NCBI RefSeq assembly: GCF_964340395.1
Contig: NC_135558.1
Coordinates: forward strand, 10,024,001 to 10,088,000
Origin: Glandiceps talaboti
Lineage: Eukaryota; Hemichordata; Enteropneusta; Spengelidae
DNA: 64,000 nucleotides
Reading direction: 5' to 3'
Position numbers and translations under genes: made by a program. The notes under the pieces were generated by a model that saw only the letters and a program-made list of their open reading frames with translations, did no database searches and was not told the origin of the DNA. Numbering within the stretch: position 1 is the first letter of the stretch; each line of letters starts with the position of its first letter. Below, piece by piece: positions 25,115-64,000 of this stretch.

Positions 25115-25584
25115 TATTTCACAGGCTCACAACATCGTAAATATACAAAGGCCTTGCATGAACTCTAAAAACTGTTTTCAAGTTTAAGGCCTTGGTAGAA
25201 TGCCAAGGTTCAATCACACTATTTGTTTTATTTGAATGTTATCTACGAGAGAATTTGAGAAATTCAAGAAATCTATCGATCTTTTCAAGACTGAAGTGCC
25301 ATACAAACACACACATCAAAGTGCAAGGTTTGTTGAAAATACAGACCGTATAAAACACACCGACCTCTTACTACACCGCATTGTTGTATTGAAATGTTAT
25401 GTACGTACTCACCTTGACACTTGAAATGTCAAAAATAAATATAATTGCGCCGTGTTGTGATATTGAGAATCAAGAAGCAACGATAGAGCGCGAAATAACT
25501 TTCTGTGATTGAATTTACTTTCCCAGTAAATGAAGTGGTTAATTACCATTTCGCTTATACTTGTGTTGGCATGTCGTGTAAACC

Positions 25585-25586
<2 letters not shown>

Positions 25587-25641
<55 letters not shown>
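25587..25641 (+). repeat. (CAA)n microsatellite
   Basis: About 18 CAA units. A second, longer CAA array follows 300 bp downstream. Confidence 0.95.
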
Positions 25642-25945
25642 CGAATGATGACTGAGAACAAGTTGAGTTTGAAATTTAAGAAATATAGAGCAGTTGAGGC
25701 GAATACACGTTAGCCTAAGTTATCGCTTTTTAAACAAAAACTTGGATGTCCGCATTCTCCAAGTAGTGGAAATATCTATGTCTTCAAATAGACACAGTTC
25801 AAAACTAGTGTCGAGCCAGCACTTTTCAGTTGTTACTCTAAACCGTGCAGATTCGTGAATATATAATAATGAATTTAAAGGTAAAGAAATTTATAACACT
25901 ATAGATATTTAACTAACGTCTGACTTGTCGATAAACTAATATCTG

Positions 25946-25948
<3 letters not shown>

Positions 25949-25991
<43 letters not shown>

Positions 25992-26005
25992 GCAGCAGCA
26001 GCAGC

Positions 26006-26057
<52 letters not shown>
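25949..26057 (+). repeat. (CAA)n microsatellite with internal (CAG)n
   Basis: CAA array of about 36 units, with five CAG/CAGCAG units at about 25991-26005 in the middle. Confidence 0.95.
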
Positions 26058-26631
26058 CCATATTACTTCGGAGTCATTTATTACAAATTTATCTACTTCT
26101 CAATATCTTTGTCGCCCAGGAATAAACAACGCCATTTTTCCGACAGTGAATCCAACAGGTGGTTGTATTACGAAGCTATCACTGACCTCAATGCGATAAA
26201 AATTATCAACATTTATAGCGTACTATTGTTCGTATCAAGTTAGTAAATTATCTGTTTGTTAATCAGACAGCATTTGTTTATTTCACAGAATGGTTCGCAG
26301 TTTTTCAATGATTTAATTTGCAGTATTAGGTATATGGAGAGGTTTAATGATGTCTTGGTAGCACAAAACACAAATAAATTAATGAAGCAATGCAATTAAT
26401 CACATGCTTTGTGCAGGGCATTGACCTTTGCTATGAATACTGATAAGATAGTTATTCCTAAAATAGAACATTGTCTGTTCGTGTAGGTGACCCGAGTGGC
26501 AGTATGGGGCACAGATAAGTAACACGTTATATGTGTATAGGGGTAGCAGGACGATGCTACCTCCATGGTACCATAGCAGAGCACAGCGCTAAAATAATAC
26601 GATGCAAAATGTCAGAAGACACGATAACACC

Positions 26632-26761
26632 ACTTAACATAACATGACACGACATCTCAACACATAACACGAGACAACACACCACAACACGACATAGTAT
26701 AACATGACATGACATATCACAACACAACACAACGCAACACAACACAACGCAACACAACACG
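26632..26761 (+). repeat. ACACAAC-type minisatellite
   Basis: Degenerate units of AACAC, AACATGACAC and finally CAACACAACACAACG. The minus-strand Cys-Val-Val-Leu frame is a translation of the repeat. Confidence 0.85.
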
Positions 26762-28339
26762 GAAAGATATTAAGAGTGGTCATATCGATCAGCATGCTAG
26801 TCCTCTACAAGGAGTAAGTCAGGACTTGATTCTGATACTGCCCCTTTCCTTATTAGAGAAGTGACAATGTCAGACATCCAGTCCCGACCTACCCCGTCTG
26901 CAAACATGCCATCAGCGCCTAATCTGTTTTCAAAAGTGTGTTGCCAGTACAAAATATGGTAAACACAAACAACTCGTATTTTCTAGACACTTGACCTTCA
27001 AACCACCCACATGTTTATGAAGTCATGACTACATCTCTAGACGTTTAGATATTTACATGTTGACAATAACCTAACACTGTTTTGAAGTGATGCATAAAAT
27101 CCCCCATTATTTTGCTCTCAGTTCACTGACACTGATTCAAAACAGGATCCATAAAGGTGGAACTCACTTGTCAGAGTGAATGTGTGTATTTTACGAGGGG
27201 ATAAAAAAATCAAAGTACACCTGGTAAATCACACAATGGGAGAATAACACCACTTACAACGGATAATTGACCACAACTCTTTCTTTCAAAGACAAATTTA
27301 TGGTCAGTGGCGTTAAAACTTGAATGCCACCTCACCGTCGAAAGATTGGCAATGACAAATCGGGGGTGACGTACGCCCTCTAGCAGTTAAGCTTTTAATT
27401 TAAAGTACTTTTGTTTTTGTTGTTGAGTGGGGGCTTTTGAGAATTGAATCTGGTTTTTTGACTATGATTGCAATTCTTCGTGACTTAATTGTTTTTTCGT
27501 TTGATACTAAAATAAAATATTCATCTTCTTGCAACGGAAATGTGACAAAAAAAGAAAACGAATTTCATGAAAATCAACACGAAAACCCTGATAACTTACA
27601 GTACAATAAGTGAGAATAGTTTATGTAACTGGTTGCCTACTAACTTGATTATGCAACCATTTCACATTCTATCTTAAAATATTACAAGGGTTGACTAAGA
27701 TAACATGTAACTATAAAATACAGATTACAAAGTGTTAGTTTATCGTTAAATCTTGAAATATAATGTGACCTAAATCGGTACTTTTGTGAATGCAAGGACA
27801 ACATACTACAAGTAATTGTTAGTAAAATTTGAGGTGTTAACAAAACACACCAATAAATTCGTTAACTGTATGGTATAAATAAATGTGTGTACTCTCTCCA
27901 AAGACAGTATGGTAGTCACATTACATCTCATAATATTTATTTAATCCCCTCTCTACTGGAGAAGGGTATTTGTTTGCACACAATACACATTGAGCAAACC
28001 CAGACTAATGGGGTCAAAGGTGAGGCTGATTTTGTCTTGTTTTAGTTCTTTGCTTACTCAGAATTCCCTACCCCAGTGTCAAGTGGATCTGTTCATAACC
28101 AATTTGGATAACTTTATTTCTCATATTCTTGAGAAGTTGAGTGGTGAATGTAACTTTCCATGACTTACTGGACATCAACTAAATCAGCCAAGTTAAAATC
28201 AACTTCACTATTGCATTCTCACAAAAATATCATTTAGAAACCTGGAAATAGTAGTAGCTGTTCAAATCAAAACTAAAATCATTTTGGAAGAACTAGGAGT
28301 ACATGTATGGATATGACTTCCATTTTATCTGCCTCCATT

Positions 28340-28572
28340 ACAACTGACACTGAGGGCGCAATTCACCGACTTTAATAACCAATCACTGTGAGGCATGGTA
28401 TGTATGCAAATCATCTTAATTATCATACAATGGTTACTATAGTTACAGTCTCCACAAACTGTGACACATGAGGGCACAGTTTACTAAACTTGGTGAGTTA
28501 GCCAATCACGGTGAGGCATGCTATGCATACAAATCATCTTAATTATCATATAAATCGTTTCCATGGTTACAA
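28340..28572. repeat. Two copies of a roughly 124-bp tandem repeat, each ending in an X-box
   Basis: Both copies contain GAGGGC..A, a CAATCAC-GTGAGGCATG segment and AAATCATCTTAATTATCATA. Each closes with an RFX-type palindrome (28433-28446 GTTACTATAGTTAC; 28557-28570 GTTTCCATGGTTAC, both matching GTHNYYATRRNAAC on the minus strand). Confidence 0.75.
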
Positions 28573-28671
28573 TCTTTACACAAAAGAATATCACAGAGAC
28601 TTTCTTTTTTCCCAATAGTTCTCTTTAATAGCAGCACAAAAAGTTGTGTAGATATACAAGATCTCTGACAG

Positions 28672-28820
28672 TACACATAACAACCAAATAATGAAACACA
28701 AGCAGTGTGTAACTATGGCTACACATAGCAACCAAATAATGAAACACAAGCAGTGTGTAACTATGGCTACACATAGCAACCAAATAATGAAACACAAGCA
28801 ATGTGTAACTATGGCTACAC
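28672..28820. repeat. 48-bp minisatellite, three copies
   Basis: Three nearly identical copies of a unit containing CAACCAAATAATGAAACACA and GTGTAACTATGGCTACAC. The period of 48 keeps a minus-strand frame open. Confidence 0.9.
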
Positions 28821-29556
28821 TAACTTAACAATATTAAATAATATTACACATACATATATTTGGTTTGCTCAGAGCTTAAAAGTAAAATCAAACACACACA
28901 AAAATTCACCAACTCAAAATATAGATTCTTTTATACAATTGTTGGACTAACTTATAAAATACCCAAATAAATAAAATCTAGCTTCTATATAACAAATTAA
29001 ATTAAAGTAAAACATGCAGTCAAAATATCCCATAATAAATAAACGATATAAAGTCAAATGCACTTGTGGGTAAAAAAACTTAGTTGAACTGAGTGGGTAA
29101 TGTGACCATTGTATTGGACAGAACTATAGATTTGATACAACTAAGGAAACCAAAGTATCAGCAAGCTAAGATAGACACAAACTAGACTTATTCTTGTACA
29201 TGGTAGATATACTGGCATACACAAGTGGGTGATAGCGATGCCATGGTTATGTAGATGTTATCACCCTGTATTCAAGATAGCGTAAACACTGAATGAGGTT
29301 GAATATGTAGCCACTTGGGAAAAAGTTGATATCAGAGACACCAGGCTAGTCTGAGTGTAATAACGTTGATGTCCACTGCTAGCTTACATCACCATGTTAC
29401 AAGAATATTTTCAGTTTTAGATATGCTAAGTTTGCCTATAGCTTGATTTCCACAGTAGTGTGTAAAATGAAAACTAAGGCAGCACCTGAAAAGATGTGTG
29501 GTATTAGTTTACTGGCAGTTTGATAGTCAACTATGGTGGGTGTATGTTAATGGATG

Positions 29557-29600
29557 GATGGGGTGGGGTGGGGTGGGGTGGGGTGGGGTGGGGTGGGGTG
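29557..29600 (+). repeat. (GGGGT)n array, G-quadruplex-capable
   Basis: About nine GGGGT units in a row on the plus strand, following GGATGGATG. In the RasGAP transcript (minus strand) the C-rich complement would be present. Confidence 0.9.
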
Positions 29601-30291
29601 AGTGTGTGTGAGGGATGAAATATTTTCATGGCTTACTGAAGTGAGGAAATGTAGAGACATGGAATGGACACATGAATGCATTGAATACACACATGAGTAA
29701 CATGACTACAACATAGTATGTTTTACTATTATGTTGACATGAATGTTCCAGGAAAGTACGTCAAATACTAGTAATCATAAAACACAATTTCATAATCTTA
29801 ACATGCAATTGAAACATAACCATGAAGTATGAGAAACATGATTGTAGCCCATATGAAAATTTATGACTACTACGTTACTATGACAACCCTTTAAAGGAAA
29901 ATTAACATAAGAAAATGTATACATAAACAACATGATAATGTGCAACATAAATGTTAAACATGACAGACCCCTTATCATAAAATGCTACATAAATATAATT
30001 TTGGACATGACAATAAAAGATGAATTTTTTAGTTGATGAGATTTGTACCATTCTTGTGATGTCTTTAGATCTATTTACTAAATTATGATAATTTGAGTGT
30101 TGGAATTTACTCTCAAAATACTTCAAAGTAAACAAGTCACGATATAGTTACTGAGAAATCTGAATGCACTAATTTTAATAAATTTTATATTCTGAACACT
30201 GAATTTTCAAGTTTACAACACTACAGTGTTGTTTCAACCAGAAGTGTTGTTTCCTTCCTTGGGAGTAATATTTTGTATTAGTTCCAAACTT

Positions 30292-30481
30292 GTCACATGA
30301 CTGCAGGGATGAGGGTTGGAAATACGGGCAGTATACAGCGCCCTCCTGTGGTCACATGATTACAGGGATGAAAGATGCTGGAAATACTAGCAGTATACAA
30401 CACCTTCCTGTGGTCACATGACTGCAGGGATGAGAGGTGGAAATACTGGCAGTATACAGCGCCCTCCTGTGGTCACATGAC
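30292..30481. repeat. Roughly 60-bp minisatellite, three copies
   Basis: Three units, each starting GTCACATGACTGCAGGGATG (or TGATTACAGGG) and ending CAGTATACAGCGCCCTCCTG. It lies in the presumed 3' UTR. Confidence 0.9.
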
Positions 30482-31921
30482 AAGTCTACTCATTGAATCA
30501 TATACAATGCCACAGCTGAAGAAGTTCGAGTGATTTAGTCAACATATACAAGGTAAACTATTTATGCTCCAAGTTTGAAACTATTACAAACAATACAATG
30601 TTATTGCGAGTTGTATATTAGGTGCTGTCACTCAAAGTACAACCATATTTTAGTAAATAGATTACAACTTAGACATCAAAGGTTTCAGTAACATAGCAGA
30701 TATACTTGAATGAAAATTATGAAAATCAGTGACCCCAAAATTGAAAATCATACAATGAATAACAGTTCACAACATGATATCTTTCCCTTGACAATAGAAA
30801 TATTGAAAACAAACTAGCAAGAGAAAGCAGTACACAGCTCTCTGTCAATTCGATACTAGTCATCGATCACAGCGTAATGACATTCTTGGCTAACTTTGTT
30901 AGAACCCTACTAATTGTATTTCTGTACAGCTTTTAAATTACATCAAAAATATGGAAGTTGACTGAAACTAAAAAAATTCTCAAAAGTCTATCAACAATTC
31001 AGTTTAAAATGAAAAGAAATTATTAGAATAATATTTACATTATTTTGAATGCTAGGCAAAAAATGGCAGACAGGATTTGACAACGTTTCACAATACATAC
31101 ATTTCTCTTACACACTAACACTTCCCAATCACCCCTGTATTCCTACATGTAGTCTTCAAAAACACATACTATGTCTGTGTTGGGTCGATACAATCACTCA
31201 AAATAGGGAGGGAAGGGTCATTAAAATTTTTTTCCATGCCTTCCCTCATTATAGACACTACAGTGGGAAATTCCAATCTCTAATATCAATTTTAATATTA
31301 TTCAAATTCATAACTTTTTAAAACCTTGATAAATTTGTCCTTTTTTTCATCTTATTTTAAGTACTTATTTGCTTGCACCATACTTTTATAGTACTAATCA
31401 AAAAAGTTCTTAACTTTCAGTATTTTTCAAAAACTATGAAAATCTTTTCCTAAAAAAATTTGTTTTTGTATCATGCAGGACTTGTCAATATTTATACATT
31501 ATTAATAGGACTCCTTCTACAATCTATCTTACATTTTTATAAATTTAGTTTACATGATTATGACATTTTCAAATTTGAAATTTATGAGCTTAAATATCTA
31601 TGTATGGCTATGAGTAAAATGGTACGACATGAAAGTCACATTACTTAAGTAGTTATTCTGTGAATGCGTCTTTAGCCAAATTTATAAATTTGGTATACAA
31701 AACTGTTTGGGTGTAAACCAGTGTTTTTGTTAAAGTTATACCGCCGTGATATCATTCTAAAATAATGCTTTAAGTTTTTTATGGGGTTTTCTATCTATAT
31801 TGAAGTCTAAAAATGGTGTACATTGCATTCAGAAGTTTGGTAGATTTGATGAAATGCAACGAATGATACTTCAAAATTATCTGGCCAAATGTTGGGATTA
31901 TAAGTAACTTTCCTTTGCACC

Positions 31922-32033
31922 AGTGAGCTAGGGAGTCTTGTGCATTTATGTTAACATCTTATGCTGACAACATAAATCCCCATACCATGGAAATACGAGT
32001 CTAAGCACACAAAGACTCCCTATATCAGTGTGC
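31922..32033. mobile_element. MITE-like hairpin with TAGGGAGTCTT arms
   Basis: Left AGTGAGCTAGGGAGTCTTGT and right (inverted) CACTGATATAGGGAGTCTTT arms of about 22 bp, separated by roughly 65 bp. Related GTGTGCTAGGGA strings occur at 42690 and 51206, hinting at further fragments of the same family. Confidence 0.45.
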
Positions 32034-33607
32034 AAACACAAATAGTGCAATCAATGCCAACAAATACTGATCTTATTTATCAGGTTAATATTTTTGGACT
32101 TAGCGAGCGTCTGAGTGTGTACTTTCTACCATTTCCATACAAATAGCTCAAGATGTACGTGTTGGATGAAAAAAAAGTGGAAAAGAAGCTAAGCATATCA
32201 CCTGATGTGGTGCTATAACTTTAAAGGTGATACATCAGTAATCTACCAGGGTTCCCCCCATCGTTTCAAAAACAAAATTCTTGTACACTCCATCACCAAC
32301 TATGTCAGTTCTACCCGATTTCTATCTTTCTATTGCTATGGTTACCAAACCTTAGCAAGCACACTGGAATGTCGTGCCTCATCTATTTGTACAATATAAT
32401 GTCCAGATGTTTACTTTAGAACCTGAGAAACCAAAGATGACGGCACTGGGGCATAACTTATTTCCTGTGAGCTGTTTATATTTCCCCATGCATCGATAAT
32501 TTTTGTACAATTTTTAGGGTCTTACAAAGTTACAACTTGTTGAGTGAAAACACCATACGACGTTGATAAATAAAAGTCTACTAGCACCAATGCTGATCAC
32601 GCATGCATACATTTCCAACATTTGAAATGTACCTATGTTAAAACTGAAACCAAGACATAAAATACAGTGTTCATTCCTTTTTAAAACTATATAAAGTTTA
32701 TTTTATACAGCTGCAAGTATAGAAATTTCTAGAAATGTACATCGCATGCATTTTTTTTGGTAAAGTAGCTTGCATTGCAAGCAGTTGTTCTCTAGAGGGC
32801 GTTTTTTTACCTCCAAAGCCAGTAGTATGTTAACATTCATTTCTTGATATATTTAGGTTTGTTCTCCAGAAGAAGCAAACAAAATCATCATGTTAAACAT
32901 ACATTTAGGAATTTGCAAGAGCAGTTTTATAAAAGTTCTTCCTTCACATGACTGCTGGAACCCCTAACTCCCGTTTACACCACCTCATTTTGAAGTGTGA
33001 CATCCAAAAACCTCTTGTACAACTAAACCTTTTAAGCCTTTACAGAAGAAAGCGCCCTCACAGGGGACACTCGCAGTAAACATGAACAGCGCCCTCAATT
33101 TTATACAAGATTCAGAATGTGCAAGATTGTACATGCATGAATGAAAGACACAAACCCCTCAAATCTTAATAACCACTTTAAATCTGAAAATGATAATTTA
33201 CCACTTTTCAATCTGAAAGTTATAATTTCTTCTACAAAATTGACAATTTTTTTTTTCATGGATATGAAAGGAACAATCATGAAAGTGAAGGAATAGTATC
33301 GTCATGGATACGACTGGAACTCTGTGGAATGGGATGAAGATACATGTAGTATCGTCATGGATATGGAAGGAACCTTCCTGAATGGGAAGGAGAGAGATTA
33401 ATTTACAACTTATAACCAGTAATTGTGTTTTGATCAACTTCTTGCAGTCCACTGTAATGTATCCTCACATCACTTGTATCAAATTCTAACTTTGTGTCAG
33501 CGTTTGCTCTCCACAGGATGGTGTTTTTAATTACCCATTAATTAGTCACAAATATGCATTGTCATATAGGTTCCTGTTTCCTTTGTTTAACGTCAAAACA
33601 TTTGTCT

Positions 33608-33785
33608 TGTTTCCATAGCAATGCTGACTAATATTTCCATAGCAACACTGGCTAATGTTTCCATATCAACACTGACACATTTCCACAGTGATGCTGTTTC
33701 CATAGCAACACTGACTTTTATTTCCATGGTGACGTTGATCACATTTCAATAGCAACACAGACTTATGTTTCCATAGTGACAAAGT
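33608..33785. repeat. Degenerate tandem repeat of TTTCCATAGCAACACTGAC
   Basis: About seven degenerate copies of a roughly 23-bp unit, starting 150 bp beyond the RasGAP stop codon and so within its 3' UTR. One copy, GTTTCCATAGCAAC at 33696-33709, is an exact X-box consensus and several others differ by one base. Confidence 0.7.
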
Positions 33786-33938
33786 TTCCTGCAGATTACA
33801 CTGACTGGTTCACACACTCAAACTCTGTGATGTTTCATTTCTGCAATTTTCTGGACAGCAAAGTTACTGAACTCTCATAAAGTCCCTGATTCATCATCAA
33901 AAGGTTTCCTATGGTTAATATTAAAGTTATACCCTGTT

Positions 33939-64000
<30,062 letters not shown>

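Larger units (their letters stand above)
27901..33938 (-). other. Probable 3' UTR and immediate downstream DNA of the RasGAP gene
   Basis: CpG falls sharply between about 27.4 and 28.5 kb and stays low through the RasGAP gene. I take this to mean that transcription of that gene extends towards 28 kb. Candidate AATAAA signals on the minus strand lie at about 27937-27942 and 28125-28135, but neither is decisive. The stretch holds tandem repeats at 28340-28572, 28672-28820, 29557-29600, 30292-30481 and 33608-33785, and a hairpin repeat at 31922-32033. I see no coding exon. Confidence 0.4.

Overview
This is animal nuclear DNA: AT-rich, with split genes using GT-AG introns, abundant microsatellites and minisatellites, and fragments of LINE and short DNA transposons. 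Nothing in it is bacterial or viral. The gene families and repeat types suggest a marine invertebrate bilaterian (a deuterostome such as a hemichordate or amphioxus, or a lophotrochozoan). I cannot name the species from the sequence.

Three genes can be supported, all on the minus strand. (1) 1559-6400: the first two coding exons of an EDEM-type ER mannosidase, best matching EDEM3. They encode a signal peptide and the start of the GH47 domain; the rest lies left of the window. (2) 19425-20374: a two-exon gene for a 229-residue protein that is almost entirely a coiled coil. It is homologous to the C-terminal coiled coil of the SynGAP/DAB2IP/RASAL2 RasGAPs but has no PH, C2 or GAP domain, and it carries a new tail with an RVRF (PP1-docking-type) motif. 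(3) 33939-64000: twelve exons of a full-size SynGAP/DAB2IP/RASAL2-family RasGAP, 909 residues in frame. They run from the end of the C2 domain through the GAP domain (arginine finger and FLR motif present) and a Ser/Thr/Pro-rich region to the coiled coil and stop. The PH domain and most of C2 lie right of the window. The short gene is 13.6 kb downstream of this RasGAP gene, on the same strand.

Layout: 1-6.4 kb EDEM3-like exons and a 4.7 kb intron holding a palindromic MITE and a 683 bp hAT-like element; 6.4-19.4 kb CpG-normal intergenic DNA with a recent 0.6 kb tandem duplication; 19.4-20.4 kb the short coiled-coil gene; 20.4-28 kb microsatellite-rich intergenic DNA; about 28-33.9 kb CpG-poor DNA, probably 3' UTR or immediate downstream sequence of the RasGAP gene; 33.9-64 kb the RasGAP gene. 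Its 13.65 kb C2/GAP intron contains a 1 kb 51-bp minisatellite, a CpG-rich island-like domain, a 49-bp minisatellite and a 5'-truncated LINE inserted into a 54-bp minisatellite.

Functionally, the EDEM3-like protein would act in ER glycoprotein quality control. The RasGAP would switch off Ras-type GTPases at membranes. The short protein could pair with or compete for the RasGAP's coiled-coil partners; that last statement is inference.
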